Shown piece by piece: positions 35,222 to 45,020 of a DNA stretch of 48,790 nt. Position numbers and translations under genes: made by a program. The number at the start of each line of letters is the position of its first letter. Position 1 is the stretch's first letter. The stretch covers positions 1-48,790 of the forward strand of contig JAILEQ010000133.1 of NCBI GenBank assembly GCA_024687305.1. The letters run 5' to 3'. The notes under the pieces are model-generated. The model was not told the DNA's origin and did no database searches. It saw nothing but the letters and a program-made list of their open reading frames with translations. The DNA is from Lachnospiraceae bacterium (GTDB lineage: Bacteria; Bacillota; Clostridia; Lachnospirales; Lachnospiraceae).

Positions 35222-36010
35222 ATCCTTTAATCCTTCAATCTTGGATGAGATTTTGACATTTGAATATATGGCGGCATATTCTCTGGCACTTATACCCTCA
35301 ATGAAATTTTGGGGGTATTTTTTTGTGCAGCCTTTTTTCGAAAGCTCATCAACCGCCTTATTGTATGCTATTGCGGCTTCAATCTCAGTGTCGAAGCGGC
35401 CGATAATAAATTTTCCGTTTATGTTTATTGAAGCCTTATATATGACGTCAAGTTTCTTTTCTACTTTTGTGACACCGAAATACCGATTTATGATCTCTAT
35501 GTTTTCACGTCTTAAATCGAAGGGGTCTTGGTTTATCAAGCGGTAATCACGTCCTTCCACGGCATGAGCCCGTATGTTTAAACGATCCAGCAAAGAAACC
35601 TGAGAACCGTAATCCGCAACGAACAAATGATTCCCTCGCTTCATCAGTTTGTGAGAAGATAGGTAAAACAGATCGTCCATATCGAATTTATAGACTTCCG
35701 ATGGCGAGTAATAATATGAAAAATAGCGCTTTTCAAGATAAATAGGGTTTGAGATATAGATATTGTTGTCTCTCAGGTTACACAAAACAACAAATTTTTC
35801 AAAAGAAAGCGGGCAGTCTTCGGGATAGCCGTCAACAGATATGTTTGAGGATAAAAGTTTTTTTGCATAGTCATAAGCGGCATGGGCATCATTTAAAGAA
35901 TCATAACTTCCCAGACTTATATGTTTGTTGCTTTTTGTAAGCGATGCTCTGTAATTTAACGATCCGTCTTTTTTGGTATCCGGATAGACGCCTTCTTTGC
36001 CGTTTTTCAT
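35213..36010 (-). CDS. Protein with two AP2-like domains around a degenerate HNH-like core
   Basis: A 265-residue soluble protein. Residues 5-55 (GVYPDTKKDGSLNYRASLTK, HISLGSYDSLNDAHAAYDYA) and about 179-225 (YFGVTKVEKKLDVIYKASI, GRFDTEIEAAIAYNKAV) both look like AP2/ERF-type DNA-binding domains. Between them, RAHAVEGRDYRLINQDPFDL followed by RRENIEII resembles the core of HNH homing endonucleases, but the catalytic histidine/asparagine set is not convincing. Such AP2-HNH proteins occur in mobile endonucleases; this one has no intron or phage context. It may be a domesticated DNA-binding protein. GAGG lies just before the ATG. Confidence 0.65.
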   Translation of the reverse strand: MKNGKEGVYPDTKKDGSLNYRASLTKSNKHISLGSYDSLNDAHAAYDYAKKLLSSNISVDGYPEDCPLSFEKFVVLCNLRDNNIYISNPIYLEKRYFSYYYSPSEVYKFDMDDLFYLSSHKLMKRGNHLFVADYGSQVSLLDRLNIRAHAVEGRDYRLINQDPFDLRRENIEIINRYFGVTKVEKKLDVIYKASININGKFIIGRFDTEIEAAIAYNKAVDELSKKGCTKKYPQNFIEGISAREYAAIYSNVKISSKIEGLKDLS

Positions 36011-36178
36011 TATTTCCTCAAATGTTGTGTATGTTAACGGATTGTGTAACTGTTTTGTTGATTGTCATTAAATTATCAAACTAATTTGACAAAAACATCC
36101 GATTAATTTGATTTTTGGGTTGCGAAATAGGTACTTCGGGTATAAAATTTATTAAAATATTATTAATTTCGGTAGGAC

Positions 36179-36670
36179 ATGACGACAAGAGAAGCTCTGG
36201 AAGCACTGCTTCCCTCATACAGAACATATTATAACATCATTTCGGAAAATGTGACACAGCCCTTCGATGCGGAGGCAGTATTTAATTCGCATAACGAGCA
36301 GTATTATCTGGTTAAGAAAGCTAAGGTCGCAGATGTCGATTCAAACGAGTTCGTTTTCTTTAAAACCGTTGACGTTCTTGATAAGGAAACGTATGAGATA
36401 CTTGATAAGACAGCCTGGGAAGAAGGAATAAAAAGAGTTGAACCTTCTTTCGGACATAAAAATTCCGATGTTACTCTTGTTATCATCGCCGATCGGATCA
36501 ATGTCGATTGTTTTGAGCGCATAAAGAGGGCGCATCATTACACGTCATATTGCTTTAGCTTAAAAGGCTACAGCAATTTCAGAGTGGTTGCTCTGGAACT
36601 GAAACTTAAAAGACTTGCATGTAACCGCCGTGGCAAGGAATTAAGGAAGATGTTCCTGCAATATTTATAA
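36179..36670 (+). CDS. Unrecognised protein upstream of the CstA-type gene
   Basis: A 163-residue soluble protein that I do not recognise. It has no signal peptide or membrane helix. It mixes an N-terminal helix (REALEALLPSYRTYYNII), a beta-rich middle (NEQYYLVKKAKVADVDSNEF, VTLVIIADRI) and a basic C-terminal helix (LKLKRLACNRRGKELRKMF). Codon use looks like that of its neighbours. TAGGA precedes the ATG. It lies 36 bp before the transporter gene on the same strand, so the two may be cotranscribed. Confidence 0.7.
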   Translation: MTTREALEALLPSYRTYYNIISENVTQPFDAEAVFNSHNEQYYLVKKAKVADVDSNEFVFFKTVDVLDKETYEILDKTAWEEGIKRVEPSFGHKNSDVTLVIIADRINVDCFERIKRAHHYTSYCFSLKGYSNFRVVALELKLKRLACNRRGKELRKMFLQYL

Positions 36671-36706
36671 AATCATTTTTATATTCTTTTTTAAGAGGAG
36701 AGAGAC

Positions 36707-38410
36707 ATGACAGCATTATTAATCATCATTGCAGCTATTGCATTGCTGTTCTGCGGCTATGTGTTCTACGGATCATGGCTTGCTAAGCAGTGGGGTATTG
36801 ACCCGACCAGAAAGACTCCTGCGGTTGAAAAGGAAGACGGTGTTGACTATGTTGCGGCTAAACCCGCAGTTCTTATGGGACATCATTTTTCATCCATAGC
36901 AGGTGCAGGTCCCATCAACGGTCCTATTCAGGCTTCCGTATTCGGATGGCTTCCCGTTTTCCTGTGGTGTGTAATCGGCGGTATCTTCTTTGGAGGTCTT
37001 CAGGATTTCGGTTCATTATTTGCATCCATTCGTCATGACGGTAAATCGGTTGGCGAGATCATCAAGGATTCTATGGGCACAAGAGCAAAGAAACTTTTCA
37101 TAATCTTTGCATTGCTCGTACTTATTCTTGTTATCGCTTCATTCGTTAACGTTGTTGCAGGTACGTTTGCATCCGATCACTTCGGAATCACTACCGGTGC
37201 GGCGGTAACGGGTAACGAGACTACGGCGATCATTTCACTTTTATTTATTATTCTTGCTATTATTTACGGTATCATCACCAACAAGGCAGGCTTATCCATC
37301 GTTCCCGCAACGATCATCGGTCTTGTAGGCGTTGTTGCTTCAGTTGTCCTTGGTCTTAATGTTGGTTTTGCCATGACACGTACGGCATGGATCGTAGCGA
37401 TCGGTATTTACATCGCGGTTGCTTCACTTGTTCCCGTATGGATCTTATTACAGCCCAGAGATTACCTTTCAAGCTACCTTCTTTACTTCATGATGGGTCT
37501 TGCTTTGATCGGTATCGTTGTGGCTGCATTTACAAAGACAGCTTCATTTGATATTCCCGCTTTCACAGGCTGGAAGACAGGTATCGGTACATTGTTCCCT
37601 GCATTGTTCATCACCGTTGCATGTGGCGCATGTTCAGGTTTCCATTCACTTATCTCGACAGGTACTTCTTCGAAGCAGCTTGACAACGAAAAGAACGCCA
37701 AGGCTATCGGTTACGGCTCAATGCTTATCGAATCGGCACTCGGTATCGTATCTTTGATCGCTGTAGGTATGGTATATCAGAAGTATCTTGCAGGCGATTT
37801 CGGATCACCTTCGGCTGCATTTGCGGCAGGTATCGGTATCATGTTCGGTAACGAAGGTTCCACACAGTATAAGACCATCTACGCACTCCTTACTTTGGCT
37901 GTTTCCGTATTTGCGCTTACATCTCTTGATACCGGAACAAGACTTTCACGTTTCATGTTCTCCGAACTTTTCCTTAAGGAAGACGAAGCCACATGGAAGG
38001 ACGCTAAGGGCGCAAGAAAACTTCTTGCTCATCCTTTGTTCGGTACCACCATCATGGTTGTGATCGGATGTATCCTCGGCGGACTTAAGCTTTCAGCTAT
38101 TTGGGGACTTTTCGGTGCAGCTAACCAGCTCCTTGCAGGTCTTGCACTTATGGCGGTTGCAACATGGCTCGGAAACGTCGGAAAGAACAATAAGATGTTC
38201 TACATTCCCATGGTATTCATGCTTGCAGCTACACTTACAAGCCTTGTTCTTACGATATTCAAGAAAATCGCTTTGATCGGTAACGGTGCTGTATGGGGCG
38301 ATTACTTCCAGCTCGTATTTGCACTTGCAATGGCAGTGCTTGCGATCATTCTTGCAATAGAAGGTTTCCAGACATTTGTTAAGCAGTGGTCAAAAAAGGC
38401 TAAAGCATAA
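36707..38410 (+). CDS. cstA: CstA-family carbon starvation transporter
   Basis: A 567-residue integral membrane protein with about 15 helices. The N-terminal family signature is clear: GYVFYGSWLAKQWGID, PAVLMGHHFSSIAGAGPING and GQAS-like PIQASVFGWLPVFLW. CstA-family proteins import peptides or pyruvate; the substrate here is undetermined. It is shorter than E. coli CstA (about 700 residues), as in many Firmicutes. AGAGGAGAG precedes the ATG and a strong terminator follows. Confidence 0.9.
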   Translation: MTALLIIIAAIALLFCGYVFYGSWLAKQWGIDPTRKTPAVEKEDGVDYVAAKPAVLMGHHFSSIAGAGPINGPIQASVFGWLPVFLWCVIGGIFFGGLQDFGSLFASIRHDGKSVGEIIKDSMGTRAKKLFIIFALLVLILVIASFVNVVAGTFASDHFGITTGAAVTGNETTAIISLLFIILAIIYGIITNKAGLSIVPATIIGLVGVVASVVLGLNVGFAMTRTAWIVAIGIYIAVASLVPVWILLQPRDYLSSYLLYFMMGLALIGIVVAAFTKTASFDIPAFTGWKTGIGTLFPALFITVACGACSGFHSLISTGTSSKQLDNEKNAKAIGYGSMLIESALGIVSLIAVGMVYQKYLAGDFGSPSAAFAAGIGIMFGNEGSTQYKTIYALLTLAVSVFALTSLDTGTRLSRFMFSELFLKEDEATWKDAKGARKLLAHPLFGTTIMVVIGCILGGLKLSAIWGLFGAANQLLAGLALMAVATWLGNVGKNNKMFYIPMVFMLAATLTSLVLTIFKKIALIGNGAVWGDYFQLVFALAMAVLAIILAIEGFQTFVKQWSKKAKA

Positions 38411-38422
38411 GTTGTTATATTA

Positions 38423-38451
38423 AGAGGTCGGTTCATCCGACCTCTTTTTTT
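38423..38451 (+). terminator. Terminator after the CstA-type gene
   Basis: AGAGGTCGG (38423-38431) pairs with CCGACCTCT (38437-38445), followed by seven T residues. Confidence 0.92.
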
Positions 38452-38494
38452 GCGGGAAGAGAAAGTATTTGTTTTCGTTTTTATTCGTTTATCC

Positions 38495-38523
38495 TTGAAA
38501 TGAAAAGAAAGATAGGGTAAAGT
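38495..38523 (+). promoter_or_regulatory. Possible thrC promoter
   Basis: TTGAAA at 38495-38500 and TAAAGT at 38518-38523 with a 17-bp spacer. The -10 is only a partial match. Confidence 0.45.
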
Positions 38524-38559
38524 TAGATGAAGTATATGTATATTGAGGTAAATGTGTAA

Positions 38560-40041
38560 ATGTATTATTCAAGCACCAGAGACAAAAATATTAAGCTTAC
38601 GGCTTCACAGGCTGTCCTTAAGGGACTTTCGGATGACGGAGGTCTGTTTGTTCCGAGTGAATTTCCCAAGCTTTCCTTAAGCCTTGATGAACTTTCGGAA
38701 CTTGATTACAAAGAAATAGCTTATGAAGTCATGAAAGGCTTTTTGGATGATTATACTGAAGAAGAGCTTAAAGACTGCATTGACAAAGCATACGATACAA
38801 AGTTTGATACACCCGAGATAGCTCCTCTTTGTTATGCCGACGGGGCTTTTTATCTTGAACTTTTCCACGGTCCCACGATCGCATTTAAAGATATGGCTCT
38901 TTCCATTTTGCCGCATCTTTTGACTACAGCGGTAAAAAAGAACCATTCAGACAAAGAAGTGGTCATTCTTACCGCAACGAGCGGCGATACCGGTAAGGCT
39001 GCGCTTTCGGGATTTTCGGATGTAAAAGGAACGAGGATCATCGTTTTCTTCCCTAAAGACGGCGTTTCAAACATTCAGAAGCTTCAGATGATCACCGAAA
39101 AAGGAAAGAATACGGAAGTTATAGGTGTCGACGGCAATTTTGATGACTGTCAGACCGGCGTAAAGAATATATTCGGTGATGCCGAACTCAGAGAAAAGAT
39201 GGCAAAAGCGGGATTTCAGTTCTCAAGTGCCAATTCAATGAATATCGGTCGTCTTGTGCCTCAGGTGGCCTATTATGTTTTTGCTTACGCAAAGCTTGTT
39301 AAAGGCGGAAAGATCTGTCCGGGTGATGCGATAAACGTATGCGTTCCCACCGGAAATTTCGGTAATATACTTGCCGCATTCTTTGCTTACAAGATGGGTC
39401 TTCCCATAAAGACTTTCATTTGTGCCTCAAACGAAAACAAAGTACTTTTTGATTTCTTTAAAACAGGTACTTACGATAAAAACAGAGAGTTTATTTTGAC
39501 CGATTCGCCTTCCATGGACATTCTTATTTCTTCGAACCTTGAAAGACTCATCTATCTTTCGACCGGTTGCGATGCCGATAAGACCAAAACTATGATGGAG
39601 AATCTTAAAAACGGCGGGAAATATGAGATCACCGACGATATGAGAGCTTTCATAGACGATTTCGTGGGAGAATATGCCGACCAAAAGGAATGTGCCGGAA
39701 AGATCAAGGATCTTTATGATAAGACCGGTTATGTTATAGATACACATACGGCTGTAGCCGGTGCCGCATACGATAAGTATGTTAAAGAAACGGGTGACGA
39801 GACTGTTACCGTTATCGCATCGACAGCAAGCCCTTTCAAATTTTCAAAAGCGGTCCTTAAAGCTATCGACGACAAACTTCCGGAAATGTCCGACTTCGAA
39901 CTTACCGATAAATTGTCGGCGGTTGCGAACGTTGAAGTTCCGAATGCAGTTAAAGAATTGAAGACCGCTGAGATCAGACACAAAAAAGTATGTTCAGTTT
40001 CGGAAATGAAAAAGTGTGTTCTTGATAACATGGGTATTTAA
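38560..40041 (+). CDS. thrC: Threonine synthase
   Basis: Converts O-phosphohomoserine to threonine using PLP. The 493-residue protein belongs to the longer class of ThrC. The N-terminus (YYSSTRDKNIKLTASQAVLK GLSDDGGLFVP in two parts) is typical. The PLP lysine lies in HGPTIAFKDMALS near residue 110, the phosphate and substrate loop is TATSGDTGKAAL near 142, and PTGNFGNILAAF is near 263. GAGGT lies 11 nt before the ATG. It stands after a terminator, followed by the receiver gene 27 bp downstream. Confidence 0.95.
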   Translation: MYYSSTRDKNIKLTASQAVLKGLSDDGGLFVPSEFPKLSLSLDELSELDYKEIAYEVMKGFLDDYTEEELKDCIDKAYDTKFDTPEIAPLCYADGAFYLELFHGPTIAFKDMALSILPHLLTTAVKKNHSDKEVVILTATSGDTGKAALSGFSDVKGTRIIVFFPKDGVSNIQKLQMITEKGKNTEVIGVDGNFDDCQTGVKNIFGDAELREKMAKAGFQFSSANSMNIGRLVPQVAYYVFAYAKLVKGGKICPGDAINVCVPTGNFGNILAAFFAYKMGLPIKTFICASNENKVLFDFFKTGTYDKNREFILTDSPSMDILISSNLERLIYLSTGCDADKTKTMMENLKNGGKYEITDDMRAFIDDFVGEYADQKECAGKIKDLYDKTGYVIDTHTAVAGAAYDKYVKETGDETVTVIASTASPFKFSKAVLKAIDDKLPEMSDFELTDKLSAVANVEVPNAVKELKTAEIRHKKVCSVSEMKKCVLDNMGI

Positions 40042-40068
40042 TCGGAAGTTTTGTAAGAGGTATTTAAA

Positions 40069-40452
40069 ATGGCAAAAAAGCATATCCTGATAGTTGATGA
40101 TGTGACGACAAATCTTCGATTTATCGGAGAACTTCTTAAAGAAGAGTACAGCCTTTCAATGGCAAGGAGCGGTGATCAGGCATTAAAGATGCTTAAAAAG
40201 ATCGATGTCGACCTTATTTTGCTTGATGTGAAGATGCCAAAGATGGACGGTATCGACGTTATGGAGCAGCTTTCAAAAGATAAGGATCTGGGAAAGATCC
40301 CCGTTATCTTCTTAAGTGCAGACGGTCAGGAAGAAACACAGGATAAAGTATATGAACTCGGCGCCGCTGATTTTATTAAAAAACCGTTTGAACCCGTCGA
40401 CCTGCTCGCGAGGATCAAAAAGGCGCTCAGTGCGGCCGGAGAGGATAAATAA
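40069..40452 (+). CDS. Stand-alone receiver-domain response regulator
   Basis: A 127-residue CheY-like protein made only of a receiver domain. The acidic pair D10/D11, the phosphorylation site D53 (LILLDVKMP), the switch serine S83 and the lysine K105 are all in place, so it should be phosphorylatable. There is no output domain and no histidine kinase in the window. It may signal by protein-protein contact, like CheY or Spo0F. Its stop shares one base with the next start. Confidence 0.9.
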   Translation: MAKKHILIVDDVTTNLRFIGELLKEEYSLSMARSGDQALKMLKKIDVDLILLDVKMPKMDGIDVMEQLSKDKDLGKIPVIFLSADGQEETQDKVYELGAADFIKKPFEPVDLLARIKKALSAAGEDK

Positions 40453-40784
40453 TGATAATAATAGAAACAGTCTTGCTCGGCTGTGCATTGTATATTCTTT
40501 TCTTAACCGTAAAGATGAAAAAGTCGCGCGAGATACCTTCTTTTTTTGTAAATCCCAAGATCGATCTTTCGAAAGCGAGGGATAAAGAGGGTTTTATCGA
40601 TAATATGACAGGGAAACTTTTTCTTTTTTCCGCATTGCTTATTTTATTCTCGGGGATATCGTTGCTTTCCGAGTATGTAAGCTTTCCCGATTATGTTTCG
40701 ATCATCACCAATGTGGCATATATTGCAATGCTTGTTTATTATGCGGTCGTAACCGTTAAAGCTCAAAACAAATACTTATTATAA
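40452..40784 (+). CDS. Small three-helix membrane protein
   Basis: A 110-residue protein with hydrophobic segments at about 2-19, 55-73 and 84-101, and a basic/polar loop after the first (KMKKSREIPSFFVNPKIDLS). I do not recognise the family. It is coupled to the receiver gene by a TAATG junction and precedes deoC by 18 bp. The coupling suggests it works with the receiver protein. Confidence 0.7.
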   Translation: MIIIETVLLGCALYILFLTVKMKKSREIPSFFVNPKIDLSKARDKEGFIDNMTGKLFLFSALLILFSGISLLSEYVSFPDYVSIITNVAYIAMLVYYAVVTVKAQNKYLL

Positions 40785-40802
40785 ACGATCGGAGGATTCA
40801 CG

Positions 40803-41450
40803 ATGACTAACGCGGAACTTTATTCTCATGTCGATCACACTCAGTTAAAGCCTTACGCTACCTGGAAAGAAATAGTAAAGCTTTGCGATGAGGCGATCAA
40901 ATTCAGGACGGCGTCGGTATGTGTGCCTCCGTCTTTTATTAAAAAGATAAAAGAAACATACAAGGAAAGCCTTGATATATGTACCGTTATAGGTTTTCCT
41001 TTGGGATATTCCACCACCGAGGTTAAAGTTAAGGAAACACTTGAAGCGATAAAGGACGGAGCCGATGAGATCGATATGGTGATCAACATAGGCGATGTAA
41101 AAAACGGTGATTATGATAAAGTGCTCGCCGAGATCAAAGCTGTTAAGAACGCCTGCAAGAATAAGATCTTGAAAGTGATCGTTGAGACCTGCTATCTTGA
41201 CGAGAACGAGAAGATAAAGATGTGCGAGATCGTTACCGAGGCGGGGGCAGATTACATCAAGACTTCCACGGGATTCGGTACGGGTGGAGCAACCTTCGAT
41301 GACGTGAAACTTTTTAAAGAGCATATCGGACAAAATGTTAAAATAAAGGCTGCCGGCGGTATACGTACAAAAGAAGATATGGAAACGTTTCTTTCTCTCG
41401 GTGCGGACAGACTCGGTACAAGCTCGGCGGTTTCAATTTTGGAAGGATAA
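40803..41450 (+). CDS. deoC: Deoxyribose-phosphate aldolase
   Basis: Cleaves 2-deoxyribose 5-phosphate to glyceraldehyde 3-phosphate and acetaldehyde in nucleoside salvage. A 215-residue class I aldolase. The Schiff-base lysine K153 lies in YIKTSTGFGTGGAT; the supporting motifs DMVINIGDVKNGDY and KVIVETCYL are present. GGAGG precedes the ATG. No other deo gene is adjacent. Confidence 0.96.
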   Translation: MTNAELYSHVDHTQLKPYATWKEIVKLCDEAIKFRTASVCVPPSFIKKIKETYKESLDICTVIGFPLGYSTTEVKVKETLEAIKDGADEIDMVINIGDVKNGDYDKVLAEIKAVKNACKNKILKVIVETCYLDENEKIKMCEIVTEAGADYIKTSTGFGTGGATFDDVKLFKEHIGQNVKIKAAGGIRTKEDMETFLSLGADRLGTSSAVSILEG

Positions 41451-41458
41451 TCTGTGTA

Positions 41459-43249
41459 ATGAATGAAGTATTAAAAAGAATAACGTTACTTCGTGAAAAA
41501 ATGTCAGAGGAGAAGATCGATTGGTATCTTATTACCTCTGACGATTTTCATTCTTCGGAGTATGTTTCGGACTATTTTAAAGTAAGAGAATACTATACCG
41601 GGTTTACGGGCGACAATGCATTTCTTCTGTTAAATAAAGACTCGGCTTATATGTGGACCGACGGAAGATTTTTCATCCAGGCGGCCATCGAACTTATGGG
41701 AACCACCATCGACCTTATGAAATGGGGCGAAGAGGGCGTTCCGAATTTGAGCGAGTTTATAAAAGACAACATCAAGGAAGGCGAAACCCTTTCTTTTGAT
41801 GGCAGGACCGTTTCATGTAAACTCGGAATCAAATTGAAGGATATTCTTGATAAAAAAGGAGCCAATATTGTTTGTGACAAAGATTACGCCGGTGATCTGT
41901 GGATCGAGAGACCTTCCATGCCCGATAATAAAGTATTTTCTTTATCTGATGATGAAGCGGGAGAGAGCGTTGAAAGCAAGCTTAAGAGAGTAAGGTCGGT
42001 GATAGGTAAAAAAGGCGTATCGGCACTCGTGTTATCCAAGCTTGACGATATCGCTTGGCTTGTTAATTTAAGAGGTTCTGATATCGAATGCAATCCCGTA
42101 TTTCTTTCTTATATGATAGTCGGAGAGAGCGACTGTTTTCTTTTTGCCAAGAAGAATGCCGTAAGTAAAGAAATAGCGGATAAACTTTCCGATGACGGGA
42201 TAGTTCTTAAAGATTACGAAGAGTTTACGGGTTTTCTTTCTTCCTATGGGGCTAAGAGCGTAATGCTTGAGGACGAATCGGTCAGCTTTGCAACCTATAT
42301 TCTCGCGGGAAAAGGCAGAAGTGTAATTAAGTCCGCCAATCCCACGACGGTACTTAAAGCGGTTAAGAACAAGCGCGAGATAGAAAGAATTAAAGAGATA
42401 ACGATACTTGACTCTGTTTGTGTAACAAAGTTCATGTACTGGTTAAAGCATCTTGATAACGTTTCGACCGTTTCTGAACTTGATTGCGCAGAGAAGATGG
42501 ACGGATTAAGACGTGAGGTGGAGGGATTTATTGAGCTTTCTTTCCCCACCATAGCAGGTTACGGTCCAAATGCGGCAATGATGCATTATGAAGCCACAAA
42601 GGACAATTTCTCGTATCTTAAACCCGAAGGACTGTTTCTTATCGATTCGGGCGGTCAGTATATGAAAGGTACGACCGATGTTACGAGAACATACTCGTTG
42701 GGGCCTGTGAGCGATGAGATCAAACTTCATTTCTCGAAGGTTGTGGCCGGAATGCTTGCTCTCGCTGATGCAAAGTTTATTTACGGATGTACGGGAAGAA
42801 ATCTTGATATCATAGCAAGACTTCCTTTATGGGAGCTTGGTATCGATTACAAATGCGGTACAGGACACGGTGTCGGATATATATTGAATGTTCACGAAGG
42901 ACCGCATGGGATTAGATGGAAATATTCCAAAGAAGTTGAGGAAGCGGTTTTGGAGGAGGGCATGATAATGTCCGATGAACCGGGGGTTTATGTAAAAGAC
43001 AGTCACGGCATCAGAATCGAGAACGTCATTCTTTGTGTCGAGGACAAAAAGACCGATGACGGAAGATTTATGAAGTTTGAGCATCTTACGTGGACACCGA
43101 TAGACAGAGACGTTATTGACAAAAAATATCTGTCACCGAAAGATATTGAAAGAATAAACGATTACCACAGCAAAGTATTTGAAATCACATCGAAATATTT
43201 TGAAGGCGATGAGTTAAATTGGCTTAAAGAAGTAACGAAACCGCTCTAA
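41459..43249 (+). CDS. M24-family Xaa-Pro aminopeptidase
   Basis: A 596-residue cytosolic metallopeptidase of the aminopeptidase P type, which removes N-terminal residues before proline. It has the long three-domain form. The metal ligands of the pita-bread fold are visible: D395 in FLIDSGGQY, the second Asp in KGTTDVTRTYSLG, His in GTGHGVGYILNVHEGP, Glu in MIMSDEPGVY and Glu in GIRIENVIL. GGAAGGAT overlapping the deoC end is the ribosome site. Confidence 0.93.
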   Translation: MNEVLKRITLLREKMSEEKIDWYLITSDDFHSSEYVSDYFKVREYYTGFTGDNAFLLLNKDSAYMWTDGRFFIQAAIELMGTTIDLMKWGEEGVPNLSEFIKDNIKEGETLSFDGRTVSCKLGIKLKDILDKKGANIVCDKDYAGDLWIERPSMPDNKVFSLSDDEAGESVESKLKRVRSVIGKKGVSALVLSKLDDIAWLVNLRGSDIECNPVFLSYMIVGESDCFLFAKKNAVSKEIADKLSDDGIVLKDYEEFTGFLSSYGAKSVMLEDESVSFATYILAGKGRSVIKSANPTTVLKAVKNKREIERIKEITILDSVCVTKFMYWLKHLDNVSTVSELDCAEKMDGLRREVEGFIELSFPTIAGYGPNAAMMHYEATKDNFSYLKPEGLFLIDSGGQYMKGTTDVTRTYSLGPVSDEIKLHFSKVVAGMLALADAKFIYGCTGRNLDIIARLPLWELGIDYKCGTGHGVGYILNVHEGPHGIRWKYSKEVEEAVLEEGMIMSDEPGVYVKDSHGIRIENVILCVEDKKTDDGRFMKFEHLTWTPIDRDVIDKKYLSPKDIERINDYHSKVFEITSKYFEGDELNWLKEVTKPL

Positions 43250-43268
43250 ATACTGTGACATTTTTTTG

Positions 43269-43297
43269 TTGATTTTGATGCGTGTTTTATTTATAAT
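43269..43297 (+). promoter_or_regulatory. pckA promoter
   Basis: TTGATT at 43269-43274 and TATAAT at 43292-43297, spacer 17 bp. AAGGAG precedes the ATG at 43349. Confidence 0.8.
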
Positions 43298-43348
43298 GGT
43301 CAAGGATTTTATTTTAGTAAAATAATTTTTATATAAAGGAGAACAGAT

Positions 43349-44962
43349 ATGGCAAACATTGATTTGACAAAGTACGGTATTACCGGCACTACCGAGATCG
43401 TGTACAATCCTTCTTACGAAATGCTTTTCGAAGAAGAGACCAAAGCAGGTCTTGAAGGTTATGAAGTTGGTACTGTTACCGAACTTGACACAGTAAACGT
43501 TATGACAGGTATTTATACCGGACGTTCACCCAAAGACAAGTACATCGTTATGGATGAGAATTCCAAGAACACCGTATGGTGGACAACAGACGAGTACAAG
43601 AACGACAACCATCCCATGGATCAGAAGACTTGGGAAGTTGTTAAGGATCTTGCAAAGAAAGAACTTTCAGGCAAGAGACTTTTCGTTGTAGATGCATTCT
43701 GCGGCGCTAACGCTGATACACGTATGGCAGTACGTTTCATCATGGAAGTTGCTTGGCAGGCTCACTTCGTAAAGAACATGTTCATCGTTCCCACAGCTGA
43801 AGAGCAGGCTAACTTCAATCCTGATTTCATCGTTTACACAGCTTCAAAGGCTAAAGTAGACAACTACAAAGAACTTGGTCTTAACTCCGAGACTTGTGTA
43901 GCATTCAACATCACCTCTAAAGAGCAGGTTATTCTTAATACCTGGTACGGCGGCGAGATGAAGAAGGGTATGTTCTCTATGATGAACTACTTCCTTCCTC
44001 TTAAGGGCATCGCTTCCATGCACTGCTCCGCAAACACCGATATGGAAGGTAAGAACACAGCAATCTTCTTCGGTCTTTCAGGAACAGGTAAGACAACTCT
44101 TTCAACAGATCCCAAGCGTCTCCTTATCGGTGACGACGAGCACGGCTGGGATGACAACGGCGTATTCAACCTTGAAGGTGGTTGCTATGCTAAGGTTATC
44201 GGCCTTGATAAAGAGCATGAGCCTGACATCTACGGCGCAATCAAGAGAAATGCACTTCTTGAGAACGTTACCGTTGATGCAGCCGGCAAGATCGACTTTG
44301 ACGATAAGAGCGTAACCGAGAACACTCGTGTTTCTTATCCTATCGACCACATCAAAAACATCGTTAAGAAGGTTAACAAGGTTTCAGCAGGTCCCGAAGC
44401 TAAGAGTGTTATCTTCCTTTCAGCAGATGCATTCGGAGTACTTCCTCCTGTTTCAATCCTTACTCCCGAGCAGACACAGTACTACTTCTTAAGCGGTTTC
44501 ACAGCTAAACTTGCAGGTACAGAGCGTGGTATCACCGAGCCTACACCTACATTCTCAGCTTGCTTCGGTCAGGCTTTCCTTGAACTTCATCCTACAAAGT
44601 ACGGTGAAGAACTTGTTAAGAAGATGCAGAAGTCAGGCGCTAAGGCATATCTTGTAAATACCGGTTGGAACGGAACAGGAAAGAGAATTTCCATTCCCGA
44701 TACAAGAGGTATCATTGATGCAATCCTTGACGGATCCATCAACAACGCTCCTACCAAGAAGATTCCTTACTTCGACTTCGAAGTTCCTACAGAACTTAAG
44801 GGAGTTAACACAGGAATTCTTGATCCCAGAGATACATACGCTGATGTTTCCGAGTGGGAGACAAAGGCTAAAGATCTTGCTGAGAGATTCATCAAGAACT
44901 TCAAGAAGTATGAGACCAACGATGCAGGTAAGGCACTTGTTAAGGCAGGTCCCCAGCTTTAA
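43349..44962 (+). CDS. pckA: Phosphoenolpyruvate carboxykinase (ATP)
   Basis: Interconverts oxaloacetate and PEP with ATP/ADP. The 537-residue protein has [12 protein letters not shown] near residue 57, the kinase loop [13 protein letters not shown] near 243-255, and the metal motif [11 protein letters not shown] just after. In anaerobes it often runs toward oxaloacetate, capturing CO2 with ATP gain. That would supply substrate for the OadA/OadB-type complex in this window, an inference from pathway logic. It is monocistronic with its own promoter and terminator. Confidence 0.97.
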   Translation: MANIDLTKYGITGTTEIVYNPSYEMLFEEETKAGLEGYEVGTVTELDTVNVMTGIYTGRSPKDKYIVMDENSKNTVWWTTDEYKNDNHPMDQKTWEVVKDLAKKELSGKRLFVVDAFCGANADTRMAVRFIMEVAWQAHFVKNMFIVPTAEEQANFNPDFIVYTASKAKVDNYKELGLNSETCVAFNITSKEQVILNTWYGGEMKKGMFSMMNYFLPLKGIASMHCSANTDMEGKNTAIFFGLSGTGKTTLSTDPKRLLIGDDEHGWDDNGVFNLEGGCYAKVIGLDKEHEPDIYGAIKRNALLENVTVDAAGKIDFDDKSVTENTRVSYPIDHIKNIVKKVNKVSAGPEAKSVIFLSADAFGVLPPVSILTPEQTQYYFLSGFTAKLAGTERGITEPTPTFSACFGQAFLELHPTKYGEELVKKMQKSGAKAYLVNTGWNGTGKRISIPDTRGIIDAILDGSINNAPTKKIPYFDFEVPTELKGVNTGILDPRDTYADVSEWETKAKDLAERFIKNFKKYETNDAGKALVKAGPQL

Positions 44963-44976
44963 TCTTTGAATTAACG

Positions 44977-45007
44977 ACCGGAAGCCTTATGGCTTCCGGT
45001 TTTTTCT
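44977..45007 (+). terminator. pckA terminator
   Basis: ACCGGAAGCC (44977-44986), loop TTAT, GGCTTCCGGT (44991-45000), then six T residues. Confidence 0.94.
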
Positions 45008-45020
45008 TTCTACCAAAAGC

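Noticed and set aside
35213..36010. Tyrosine integrase with an N-terminal AP2-like arm-binding domain
   Set aside because: No catalytic R-K-H-R-H-Y set is present and the length is too short.
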